Positions 7,178-15,193 of a stretch of DNA of 26,917 nt are shown in pieces. Position 1 is the first letter of the stretch, and each line of letters opens with the position of its first letter. Position numbers and translations under genes: made by a program. Below the pieces are notes generated by a model that had not been told where the DNA came from, searched no databases, and saw nothing but the letters and a program-made list of their open reading frames with translations. Origin of the DNA: Euryarchaeota archaeon UBA602 (GTDB lineage: Archaea > Thermoplasmatota > Poseidoniia > Poseidoniales > Thalassarchaeaceae); contig DAHO01000015.1 in the NCBI GenBank assembly GCA_002498455.1, positions 4,924 to 31,840 on the forward strand, given 5' to 3'.

Positions 7178-7954
7178 TCACTGGTCGCCGTCTACATCTT
7201 CAAAATGGCGTTTTGTCGCGGAGAGCATGCCCATGCCGACAAGAATGAGAAGTGGACCGATGAAGATACCACCTCGACTGAAAAGTGCAAGACCACATAG
7301 GTACTGGGTCCGCCGGTAACGCTTGCCTCGACGAGCCTCTGTGGCACCCACGAAGCCAAACAGCGCGGAAACGATGGTCAACGAAGCTACGACGGAGGCG
7401 AGTAGAACTGCACTTTCAAGGTAAGTATCTTTTCTCAGATCATCTTCAATCGGCTCCCCATCTCCGGGAGTTAATGTCAACGAAAGAACCGCTTGATCCC
7501 CTGGAATGAACGTTGTACGCACCACCCTGTGGCCCTCTTCACTAATCTTCAAAATAAACGAATCCTGAGGGACATTTTCCATAGAGAATCGACCATCACG
7601 ATCGGTGAACGCACTATGGCTGGTTGGCTCATCATCCATGTTGAGCAGAATAATTCGCACTCCTTCGACTGGATCACCACCCGTATTGTTTTCAACATCC
7701 AAAGCAGACAACAATTGCCCGTTAACGGTCGCAGTGTTCTCATCGGCAAACAATGGGTTTTCCAAAACATCTTGCGGGTCGGCAGCGAACAGCAATATTC
7801 CAAACCATAGCCCCAGCAATGAGCCGGCAACAATGAGACCGATCGCCACATTCAGTGTCCACTCAAGTGCATCCTCTGACGATTCACGAAAGACTGCAGA
7901 TTCAACTTCATCATCCAAATCCAATCGGACGACTAAGTCTCCTTCGTCACTCAC
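7178..7954 (-). CDS. Membrane protein with carboxypeptidase-regulatory-like domain
   Basis: A 258-residue protein with one helix near residues 32-56, an external region, and two helices near 182-205 and 222-245. The external region (about 75-165) looks like a CarboxypepD_reg/transthyretin-like beta-sandwich: GVRIILLN, a TDRDGRFSMENVPQDSFILKI-type core (the G.F.. .VP.G.Y.L pattern) and a closing strand. Such domains present or recognise surface ligands; no enzyme motif is seen. The GTG start at 7954 overlaps the upstream glutaminyl cyclase stop (GTGA), so the two are translationally coupled. The downstream kinase follows after 9 bases. Confidence 0.75.
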   Translation of the reverse strand: MSDEGDLVVRLDLDDEVESAVFRESSEDALEWTLNVAIGLIVAGSLLGLWFGILLFAADPQDVLENPLFADENTATVNGQLLSALDVENNTGGDPVEGVRIILLNMDDEPTSHSAFTDRDGRFSMENVPQDSFILKISEEGHRVVRTTFIPGDQAVLSLTLTPGDGEPIEDDLRKDTYLESAVLLASVVASLTIVSALFGFVGATEARRGKRYRRTQYLCGLALFSRGGIFIGPLLILVGMGMLSATKRHFEDVDGDQ

Positions 7955-8910
7955 GATGACTCCCCCTTGGGAGGTGGGTTGAGCCCACCGTCCTTCAATT
8001 TCATGGCCCAGAGTGTAACGAGTAGAACCATCATTGAGGCCAACACCGCATTGGAGTAAAATGCCTCAACTTGTGTCGCTACCGGTTGTTTAGGCTCCGC
8101 GATAACTTCGGGTTCGGGAATACGTTCAGGCTCGGCAAAGGAAATGTTGTACATTTTCGACCAGTACTTCCCAGTGATCCAAAGCGAACCGGTTGTCGCA
8201 TCATGGGCGATGCCGTTCAGCACCTCGCCGCCTTCAGTTTTCAATCCACTCGCATCGATATCCCAAACCACAATGCCAGAAACCAAGTCAATGCCGACAA
8301 TTTGCTCTGTTTGGTAGACATTGGCCAATAGCAGTCCTTGAAACATTTCCAGTTCATTGAGACGCCCAAGGGATTCGTTGTTTAGCGTGACATTGAGGGT
8401 TGATTCCAACTCAAAAGTCGTTGCATTTCTGAATTGTAATACATCCGAACCGTCTGACATAATCAATTGATTCCCGTCGTATGCAAGGCCCCACCCTTCT
8501 CCCGAATAGGTATGATTCCCCACGACCTCAAACGTATTGACGTCGTACCGGTATGCGACGCCTTCCTTCCAAGTCAACTGAATGATTTGATCATCGACGA
8601 AAGTCAGGCCCTCTCCAAATTCATCCGCACTCAAATTGACCGAACGAATGACTTCTCCTGTTGACAGATTCACCTCCCGCAAGGTCGAACTCCCATACAC
8701 CCCAGTGGATTCAAACAACCTTCCTTGGTAAAATTCCAGCCCTTGAGTATAGGCTTGCAAATCATGAGTCACATTGCCATGATCTACCACCAACAATGAC
8801 TCGGCCCGAATATATGCAGATTCATCGCCTTGGGCACCAATTTGTGGGGCTAAATTGAGTACAATTAGGGTGCAACAAATCAACGCCAGCAGGTGTCGGC
8901 CCCTGAGCAT
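7951..8910 (-). CDS. Glutaminyl-peptide cyclotransferase (plant-type, beta-propeller), membrane-anchored
   Basis: A 319-residue exported enzyme of the plant/papaya-type glutamine cyclotransferase family, which converts N-terminal Gln to pyroglutamate with release of ammonia. Family blocks are clear: AYTQGLEFYQGRLFESTG, FGEGLTFV, QLTWKEGVAYRYD, GEGWGLAYDGNQLIMSDGS, LNELE, and LNGIAHD...LWITGKYW. An N-terminal signal peptide (LLALICCTLIVLNLAP) and a C-terminal helix (SNAVLASMMVLLVTLWAM) with a short charged tail place the propeller outside, anchored to the membrane. ATG 8910 is preferred because a TATA element is centred 28 bp upstream (leaderless); ATG 8928 would add six residues. The last four bases overlap the next gene. 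It diverges from a surface peptidase, suggesting N-terminal processing of exported proteins. Confidence 0.9.
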   Translation of the reverse strand: MLRGRHLLALICCTLIVLNLAPQIGAQGDESAYIRAESLLVVDHGNVTHDLQAYTQGLEFYQGRLFESTGVYGSSTLREVNLSTGEVIRSVNLSADEFGEGLTFVDDQIIQLTWKEGVAYRYDVNTFEVVGNHTYSGEGWGLAYDGNQLIMSDGSDVLQFRNATTFELESTLNVTLNNESLGRLNELEMFQGLLLANVYQTEQIVGIDLVSGIVVWDIDASGLKTEGGEVLNGIAHDATTGSLWITGKYWSKMYNISFAEPERIPEPEVIAEPKQPVATQVEAFYSNAVLASMMVLLVTLWAMKLKDGGLNPPPKGESS

Positions 8911-8925
8911 GTATGAACAATGCTC
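8905..8925. repeat. Inverted repeat GAGCAT-N9-ATGCTC over the glutaminyl cyclase start
   Basis: Two perfect 6-base arms (8905-8910 and 8920-8925) flank nine bases. The left arm includes the start codon at 8910, and the repeat covers the predicted transcription start. It could be an operator or a small RNA hairpin; with only six paired bases, chance is possible. Confidence 0.3.
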
Positions 8926-8934
8926 CATCTTGTG

Positions 8935-8941
8935 TTAAATA
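8935..8941. promoter_or_regulatory. TATA-like element TTAAATA (minus: TATTTAA), divergent region
   Basis: The only AT-rich heptamer between the glutaminyl cyclase and the metallopeptidase. Its centre is 28 bp from ATG 8910 on the minus strand, fitting a leaderless start. On the plus strand it lies 58 bp from ATG 8996, which would leave a leader of about 30 bases carrying the hairpin at 8961-8985 (in part or whole) and a GAGGTG site. Confidence 0.5.
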
Positions 8942-8960
8942 CCTGCTCGGTCCAAGTCAG

Positions 8961-8985
8961 CGCGGGAACACGTAGTGTTTCCGCG
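8961..8985. promoter_or_regulatory. 11-bp hairpin just upstream of the metallopeptidase ribosome binding site
   Basis: CGCGGGAACAC (8961-8971) pairs with GTGTTTCCGCG (8975-8985) around a GTA loop: ten Watson-Crick pairs and one G-U pair if transcribed on the plus strand. It is followed at once by GAGGTG (8985-8990) and ATG 8996. It could control translation of the peptidase gene or be a protein-binding operator; it is not followed by a T-run. Confidence 0.5.
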
Positions 8986-8995
8986 AGGTGTGCAA

Positions 8996-11900
8996 ATGTC
9001 TGCTGGCAATCGAACACAAAGTCTGCTACTGGTTTCATTGATGATTTTCGCGTCCTGGGTACCCTTTGCGACAGCAGATGATGGTCAGACAAAATCCACC
9101 GAAGGACCGATGATTTACGCCTACGATCTCGACGGTTTTGTAGCAGAAGATGACGGTAGACCGTACCTTTTCGCCGGTGATGAAGATGAGCTCATTTTCA
9201 GTGCGACAAGGCATCTGAAGCAAGAATGGGCCAATGACGGCTACCCCGGATTGGTGATGCCGTTTGAGGAAAGCAGCAATTCAAGAACCTCAGGTAGGGC
9301 TTGCGAGAATGCATGGACTACAGGACAAACTGGAACGGTACAAACCACAGGTGGACAAATCCAAGTCTCCGCCATGCATGTCACTGCAAATTCAGCCGTC
9401 TTGATTGAGAATGGTCAATCTGTGTCCTCGACCACATTGAACAATATCGGTTCGACATGGGAGACGACAATTTTTCCGACCAATACCAATTATTTCGGCA
9501 GCGCTCCGGATGTTGACAATAACTGCCAGATTGAAATCGTGATTTATGCCATCGATGGTGGAGCCAATATTGGCGGGTATTTCATGCCCGGCATGTCATC
9601 GGTTCGCGAAATAATCTACGTCGACATTGATGACCTCTCATGGCGAAATACGATTTTGGCTCATGAATTTGAGCATCTTTTGCACAATGCTCGAGACCCG
9701 TTTGAATATGCTTGGATTGACGAAGGGAATGCAGACATGGCAGCCTTCCTTTGCTTTGGAGCATCGAACACCATTATTGGCCACGCCAATCAGTGGACGA
9801 CAAACGCCAGTGCATCCGTACGCTGGTGGAACCAGCGATTGGCCGACTACGGCGCTGGATTCATGTTCATGCTCTTCCTTGCAGACAACTTAGGTGGTGG
9901 GTCAGCGATTCGGCAGTTGGTTGGAGATACGTTGACTGGTGGTGCAGGCATTGTTGACCTTGCACAAACCCTTGGGCCAACAGGGACTCCGATTGGTACC
10001 ACGATGTCAGACATCTTTGCCAATTTCACAGCCTCTGTCACGCTCGACCATGGAACTCAAGCTGAATTCGGCCTAGACAATATCGACATGTACGAGTCGT
10101 GTGGAGGGAATCAATTCTGTAGACTCCAATTGTCAGGTTCCAATCTAAATTGGGGCGCTATGTGGCAATCAGGTACATTGGATATCGAAGGTTGGGGTGT
10201 TCACGCTTTCCGCTTCAAGGATGGAACTGGAGCCCCCTTGAACATCATGATTCAACCGAGTGAACTTGGCTTTGCAGCCACCGCTCTTTCCCATGACGCT
10301 GCTGCAGGCACTTGGTCAATGGAGCAATTGCGATTCGACCCATTGACCGGAATTGGGACGGCATTGATTCCAAGCTTTGGCAATGTCACAGATGATGTAT
10401 ATCTCATCGTCTGGTACGAAAGTGCCGTGGACGATTGTGATTACACCAGCCCGAACTGCAATTTCGCAGGAGGTACAGAATATCCAATCGCTACATTTGA
10501 TGTCATGGCGGGATTGATTACTCAGCCGGCCCAAATCTCGGTGGCTCAAGAGTACACCACCGATCGAGACGAGGACGGGGATATCGACACGGTCGAAGCC
10601 ACTGTTGAAGTCACATCCTCGGCATTCTACGAAGTCTTAGATATCGAAGTCAGGGCATTTGAAGAAAACACCCTGCATGACAGTTTGTCATTCTCATTGG
10701 AAGCAGGGAACAGTGTACCTGTCAACCAAACGGTTTGGTTTACACCACCATGGGATGGTGACTGGTCGCTCAGTTTTACCATGCGCAATCAGATTGGTGA
10801 AATCGTCGATGAAGCATTGACACTCCCTCTGAATCTCACGAACATGGCTCCTGTTGCGGAGGGTGGGGCCGCGTCTAATGCAACACAGACGTGGTTGCCT
10901 CTGCAGTTCTTCGGTGCAGGGTATGACCTCTGGGGACTTGGATTGACCAATGAGTCGTTCACCCACAATGAAACCCCAATTGGATACAATTGGAACTTTG
11001 GTGACGGTTTGTCGGGCTCAGGCCTCAAGGACCCTCTCCGAGCATGGCAAAACCCTGGCACTTACAACGTGACTCTGGCTGTCACTGATCAAGGTGGAGC
11101 CGTCAGCACCCCTCAGCAGTGGGTCATCAGCGTTAACGACACGCAACCACCGATTCCAAAAATCGATGTTGGATCTCCTCCTTCAGCCATTACAGACCCT
11201 TACACACTGTTAACATCTCAACGCGTTCAATTCTCTGCGGCAAGGAGTGATGACAACGTCCCATTGAATCAATTGGTCTTTACCTGGGACTTTGGTGATG
11301 GAACTGTCGTCAGTGGGCAAGGATTGTATGAAATCTCGCATGAATGGGATATAGGCTCAGCCAACGGTACAGAATACATCCTTACCTTGTATGTTGATGA
11401 TGGCACACATCTTGCCAACATGACCGTGTCGATATTGATTGAAAATCGAGTACCTCGTCAGGTCTGGTACGAAGATCTGCAAACGACCACATTGACACCG
11501 TTGAGTCTACCTACAATCTTCACCGACGATGATGGAACAATCGTTGATACAGATTGGTGGTTTGATGAAAACGTCAATCTGGATGGTGGAGTTGTGACCC
11601 TATCATCACCCTTCACTGAGAACTATACCGGTGTTACCAACCCGTTGGTCGCTTGGGCCACACCCGGTTGGAAGAACATCACCACTTTCGCAACTGACGA
11701 TGCGGGCAATGTCTCCGTAGCCATCCTGCGTGTCGAAGTTCTGAATCAGCGCCCAGTTGCAATTTTCCCGCGTCCCGCTGATGGTACGACGAATACGATG
11801 TACACTTTCTTGTCATCTTCCTTCGATCCGGATGGAAATTCCGGAAACATGACCCACAATTGGACCATCACTGGAATCGAACAAAACATGTCGAACAACC

Positions 11901-13132
11901 AAGTCAATCACATGTTCACGGAACCTGGCGTCTACAGCGTGACCTTAGTCGTGACCGATGAGAGAGGACTGGACTCTTTACCCAAGAGTTACACAATCCA
12001 TATCGCAAATCCACTGCCTATGCCGGTGCTCTCTGCCCAAGAAGCTTGGCTCAATGGAACTGCAGTTACGGTACCTGGGCAAGATTTGTCGGTTTACAAT
12101 TGGCGAACTTCATTTACAGAGAGTGGGGATATTTTCGTTGCACCTGGAACCGTATTGAGATTCTCATCGGAAGGATCACGAGATATGGACCTTGCATTCG
12201 ACGGTATGCAAAATCCTGACCAAAATGCCCCGGATTGGAATGGCATTGTTGAAACTACTTGGAACTGGGGCGATGCATCACCCCCATCAAACCAAATCGA
12301 TGCGTGGCATATTTTCGAACAACCAGGATACTATACAGTGACGTTGACTGTCCGGGACGGTTACGGAACTGGAGACAGCAATTCAACCACCATTGGAATC
12401 TGGGTATCGAGTGCACCGACCATCTCAACCGAAGCATTGATTTCAGAGAATCAGGCTTACGTTGGAGCTCTAAACAGCCTGCGGGCGACTGCAACCGATT
12501 CGGACATGGAGACTGGGATGCGTGCATGGCGTGATGATGATGTCTTGGTTGACAGTGACAATGACGGAATTGCAAACAATGATCGAGATACAGAACTCAA
12601 TACACTGCTTCACTATTCATGGGATTTGGATGACAGCATAGATGCCGACGAAAACGGCAATTTCATCGATGATTGGATGATGGATGAAGAGTTCCCCGGG
12701 CGGATGGATGCAATTTGGAATGAAACTGGAGAATACGTAGTCCGTCTGAAAGTCTGCGACGATACATTGGTGTGTACAATCGAAACGTTTGAGATTACGG
12801 TCAGGGATTTGGATTCCGAAGATGATGCATTGGGTGACCTTTCATGGAAAGATTTGCTACCCTCAGCAGATTCTGGAAGTTTGTACATCATCATTCTGAT
12901 TGCTCTTGTTCTCACACTTGGATGGTTGGTCATGCGCGAACCCGAAGAAATCGAGGTTGAGGCCGAACAGGCAGCCAGCACTTACGATGTGACCGAAGTC
13001 CATACCGAAGGTGGAATCTTGGGCATGGACCAGCACGCGCCACCACCCAAGCCATCCCATTTGACGCGTGATGACCGGCGTAGCAAGGAATCAGGTTATG
13101 TGCGGCCTGTGACCAGTCGACGCCGGCGGTGA
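8996..13132 (+). CDS. Secreted, membrane-anchored zinc metallopeptidase with PKD-like domains
   Basis: A 1378-residue protein. A signal peptide (SLLLVSLMIFASWVPFATA) is followed by a gluzincin-type peptidase domain: AHEFEHLLH (HExxH at 223-227) and WIDEGNADMAA with the probable third zinc ligand Glu243, an arrangement reminiscent of M30/immune-inhibitor-like peptidases. Several PKD-like beta domains follow, marked by NWNFGDG, TWDFGDGT and NWGDASPP with GTYNVTLAVTD-type ends. Calcium-type loops (DRDEDGDIDTVE, DSDNDGIANN, DADENGNFIDD) are interspersed. A C-terminal helix (LYIIILIALVLTLGWLVM) leaves a cytoplasmic tail of about 65 residues ending in RRRR. ATG 8996 has GAGGTG five bases upstream; GTG 8975 is less likely because it lies in the hairpin. 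The TGA overlaps the next gene's GTG. Confidence 0.87.
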   Translation: MSAGNRTQSLLLVSLMIFASWVPFATADDGQTKSTEGPMIYAYDLDGFVAEDDGRPYLFAGDEDELIFSATRHLKQEWANDGYPGLVMPFEESSNSRTSGRACENAWTTGQTGTVQTTGGQIQVSAMHVTANSAVLIENGQSVSSTTLNNIGSTWETTIFPTNTNYFGSAPDVDNNCQIEIVIYAIDGGANIGGYFMPGMSSVREIIYVDIDDLSWRNTILAHEFEHLLHNARDPFEYAWIDEGNADMAAFLCFGASNTIIGHANQWTTNASASVRWWNQRLADYGAGFMFMLFLADNLGGGSAIRQLVGDTLTGGAGIVDLAQTLGPTGTPIGTTMSDIFANFTASVTLDHGTQAEFGLDNIDMYESCGGNQFCRLQLSGSNLNWGAMWQSGTLDIEGWGVHAFRFKDGTGAPLNIMIQPSELGFAATALSHDAAAGTWSMEQLRFDPLTGIGTALIPSFGNVTDDVYLIVWYESAVDDCDYTSPNCNFAGGTEYPIATFDVMAGLITQPAQISVAQEYTTDRDEDGDIDTVEATVEVTSSAFYEVLDIEVRAFEENTLHDSLSFSLEAGNSVPVNQTVWFTPPWDGDWSLSFTMRNQIGEIVDEALTLPLNLTNMAPVAEGGAASNATQTWLPLQFFGAGYDLWGLGLTNESFTHNETPIGYNWNFGDGLSGSGLKDPLRAWQNPGTYNVTLAVTDQGGAVSTPQQWVISVNDTQPPIPKIDVGSPPSAITDPYTLLTSQRVQFSAARSDDNVPLNQLVFTWDFGDGTVVSGQGLYEISHEWDIGSANGTEYILTLYVDDGTHLANMTVSILIENRVPRQVWYEDLQTTTLTPLSLPTIFTDDDGTIVDTDWWFDENVNLDGGVVTLSSPFTENYTGVTNPLVAWATPGWKNITTFATDDAGNVSVAILRVEVLNQRPVAIFPRPADGTTNTMYTFLSSSFDPDGNSGNMTHNWTITGIEQNMSNNQVNHMFTEPGVYSVTLVVTDERGLDSLPKSYTIHIANPLPMPVLSAQEAWLNGTAVTVPGQDLSVYNWRTSFTESGDIFVAPGTVLRFSSEGSRDMDLAFDGMQNPDQNAPDWNGIVETTWNWGDASPPSNQIDAWHIFEQPGYYTVTLTVRDGYGTGDSNSTTIGIWVSSAPTISTEALISENQAYVGALNSLRATATDSDMETGMRAWRDDDVLVDSDNDGIANNDRDTELNTLLHYSWDLDDSIDADENGNFIDDWMMDEEFPGRMDAIWNETGEYVVRLKVCDDTLVCTIETFEITVRDLDSEDDALGDLSWKDLLPSADSGSLYIIILIALVLTLGWLVMREPEEIEVEAEQAASTYDVTEVHTEGGILGMDQHAPPPKPSHLTRDDRRSKESGYVRPVTSRRRR

Positions 13133-14136
13133 TTGTGTTGGTCTTCAGGAGACACTTGAATTCCATTCTAGTGGTTTCAATCCTAATGATCCCCTTGATG
13201 ACCGCAATCGGATACGAGGTCGCCCCCAACGCTTCGGCACAAACCAGTTGCAACCTGTTGTATCAAGATGGCATTGTCGACACAAGTACGGTCGAAGAAT
13301 TCCAAATGCTTGATGATGGGAAAACCAATGTGGAATCTGATGAAAAGGCCGATAACGAAGACGATTGGCAGTTTTTCAACGACCCTGTAATTGGATTGAA
13401 TTGGCACGAATTGTGCCCTCTTAGGAATTCATTCAGCACTTCATTTGAGCTCTACAACGATTCTGCGGTCGGGGTTCGAATCAATATGGTGACTGGATGG
13501 AAATACTCTTTTTCTGTAGATTTACAACCGCTGAACGATTCAGAAGAGCGACCGGTGGCCGACGTATACCTCTTGCAAGAAAACGAATTCAGACCAGAGG
13601 AATTCTGGGACTTTGGGATGTATTACACTTGGGATTACACATCCCGACATTCAGGTGACGAATGGCGCGATGACTTTGCCACCTCATCACCCAATGCCCA
13701 GAACATGTTTTTGTGGGGTGCATTCAGAGATGTTCATTCGTATGAGAAATTGAATAACGTCGACTTTTCAGTGGCATTGGATCATCCGGAAGAAAGCTCT
13801 TGTTGGATTTTCGACGACTGTGTAGGGACACCGGAGACCATGCTCCTCGTCATCGACACTTGGGACAACATTCGCATGTATGATGCCGGACCTCAGGGGG
13901 CGAACTACAGCGTTGATTTGACCGTTGAAGTCGAAGAACGTGTATCATTGCCAAATTGGACCGTCAAATGTTTTTGCTGCGGTGGACTGATTAGTATTCT
14001 TGCAGCCCCATTCATCATCCACAGACAGTACATGAAAGCCGGAGATGTTTCACTCGACATGACGACAACCGATATGATGCCTCATCTTGAAACGGCAGCA
14101 GAATCATCCACTGATGTGATTCCACCAATGGATTAG
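13129..14136 (+). CDS. Exported, C-terminally anchored protein, hypothetical
   Basis: A 335-residue protein not recognised as a known family. It has an N-terminal signal segment (ILVVSILMIPLMTAIGYEVAP), an acidic external region of about 240 residues rich in Trp, Tyr and Asp with Cys at SCNLL, LCPL, SCWIFDDC, and a C-terminal helix (CCGGLISILAAPFII) preceded by a CFCC cluster, then a 45-residue cytoplasmic tail. The GTG start at 13129 overlaps the peptidase stop (GTGA), so the two are translated together. A helper, substrate or partner of the peptidase is the obvious guess, from coupling alone. It ends six bases from the convergent aroD. Confidence 0.75.
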   Translation: MIVLVFRRHLNSILVVSILMIPLMTAIGYEVAPNASAQTSCNLLYQDGIVDTSTVEEFQMLDDGKTNVESDEKADNEDDWQFFNDPVIGLNWHELCPLRNSFSTSFELYNDSAVGVRINMVTGWKYSFSVDLQPLNDSEERPVADVYLLQENEFRPEEFWDFGMYYTWDYTSRHSGDEWRDDFATSSPNAQNMFLWGAFRDVHSYEKLNNVDFSVALDHPEESSCWIFDDCVGTPETMLLVIDTWDNIRMYDAGPQGANYSVDLTVEVEERVSLPNWTVKCFCCGGLISILAAPFIIHRQYMKAGDVSLDMTTTDMMPHLETAAESSTDVIPPMD

Positions 14137-14142
14137 AATGGC

Positions 14143-14940
14143 TTACTCGTACTCTAGAACGCCCCAGGCAATTCGCAAATCATTGATGTTGACCTGACCA
14201 CGCTTGACGAGGGAATAATCGCGATCAAGAGTGGTGTAAACGATGGCCTGGTTGAGCAAGGGTGCATGAATTCGTGTCCAATCACCACCAGGACCGCGAC
14301 CCATCAAGGCCACTTGTACCTCGGCATCCGAGAGGCGTTGAGCCGCATCAAATATGTGTAAACTGCTGGAATGCTCAACCCCCTCGTAGCAACACTTGAT
14401 GACGTTACCAGCACTCGAATTGTCGTTAACAAAATCAACGATTTCGTCGGCAGAAGATACCGCTGGAAGATGGCTTGAAGCAATGATAGAAGTCGAATCA
14501 CCACAGGAATCAATGAGTACGTTTCTGGCTTTCTGAGCAATTGAAATTTCCAGGTCAACCCAAGAAACTCCACTGTCGATTGCAGCTTGTAGGATGTCTA
14601 AACGCGCACTCTCATCTCCATGGAAATAGCCACCTTCTTCGGTGGAACGGCACGTGAAAACAACAGGAATTTGGATACCTTCTTTGAGGCTCTCAATTGA
14701 TTCTCCGACGTTGATGTCTTCTATGGGACGTTCTTCCATGATGGGTGGTTGCTTCTCAGTCACTTCTTCTCCATCCGCATTGGTGATGACAATCGGATCG
14801 ACTTCGATTCGGTTAACATAGAGATTGTCAAATCTTACCTCAACCAGATCTGCACCCGCCGCTGTAGCGCGACTGGCGTCGCGAATCATGTCGCCAACGC
14901 TGTGTCCTCTCAGGGTTGCGCAAATCAACGAGTCAGTCAT
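14143..14940 (-). CDS. aroD: Type I 3-dehydroquinate dehydratase
   Basis: A 265-residue enzyme of the shikimate pathway (3-dehydroquinate to 3-dehydroshikimate, through a Schiff base). Seen are ICATLRG at the start, ADLVEVRFDNL (30-40, the E.R.D substrate site), CRS (97-99), SSHLPAVSS with the general-base His157, NVIKCCY with the Schiff-base Lys182, and MGRGPGGDWTRIHAP (223 Arg). Residues about 42-85 are an acidic insert between the first strand and the IPVVFTCRS strand, longer than in most type I enzymes. ATG 14940 is chosen: ATTAAA lies about 27 bp upstream (leaderless), and the longer open frame upstream is antisense to gyrB and reads unlike protein. No other aromatic-pathway gene is in the window. 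Confidence 0.9.
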   Translation of the reverse strand: MTDSLICATLRGHSVGDMIRDASRATAAGADLVEVRFDNLYVNRIEVDPIVITNADGEEVTEKQPPIMEERPIEDINVGESIESLKEGIQIPVVFTCRSTEEGGYFHGDESARLDILQAAIDSGVSWVDLEISIAQKARNVLIDSCGDSTSIIASSHLPAVSSADEIVDFVNDNSSAGNVIKCCYEGVEHSSSLHIFDAAQRLSDAEVQVALMGRGPGGDWTRIHAPLLNQAIVYTTLDRDYSLVKRGQVNINDLRIAWGVLEYE

Positions 14941-14964
14941 CAGCGCGGCGATTGGCACCTCCGG

Positions 14965-14970
14965 TTTAAT
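14965..14970 (-). promoter_or_regulatory. TATA-like element for aroD (ATTAAA)
   Basis: Read on the minus strand, ATTAAA is centred about 27 bp upstream of ATG 14940 and is followed by CCGGAGG. The spacing fits a leaderless archaeal transcript. No other AT-rich element at that distance is seen. Confidence 0.4.
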
Positions 14971-15142
14971 CGTATTGAGAGAGACTTCGGAAATTGCAGT
15001 GACAAAAACCACTGCATTTTGGCGATTTTTGAGTCCTGAATTGGCATCGACAGGGTATGTGCAAATGGACCTGAATTGGCGTTTATTAGAGGCTTTGAGC
15101 GAATCATTCAATAACCCCGATAACCCACGTTGAGGCATGTGA

Positions 15143-15167
15143 TGAGGACCCCCTATGGGGGTCCTCA
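15143..15167. promoter_or_regulatory. Perfect 11-bp hairpin upstream of gyrB
   Basis: TGAGGACCCCC (15143-15153) pairs perfectly with GGGGGTCCTCA (15157-15167) around a TAT loop. It lies between the divergent aroD and gyrB, 11 bases before the AGGGGAG site of gyrB. It has no T-run on either strand and no gene to terminate, so it is more likely an operator or a 5'-leader structure affecting gyrase expression. The rest of 14941-15193 holds AT-rich TTTATTA at 15082-15088 as a possible gyrB TATA box and nothing else I can support. Confidence 0.5.
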
Positions 15168-15193
15168 AAACAATTGCCAGGGGAGTTGGTGAA

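Noticed and set aside
12255..12575. Minus-strand frame of about 106 codons inside the metallopeptidase
   Set aside because: His/Arg-rich shadow of the PKD region, with no start signal.
15143..15167. gyrB hairpin as a terminator
   Set aside because: No T-run on either strand, and both flanking genes start rather than end here.
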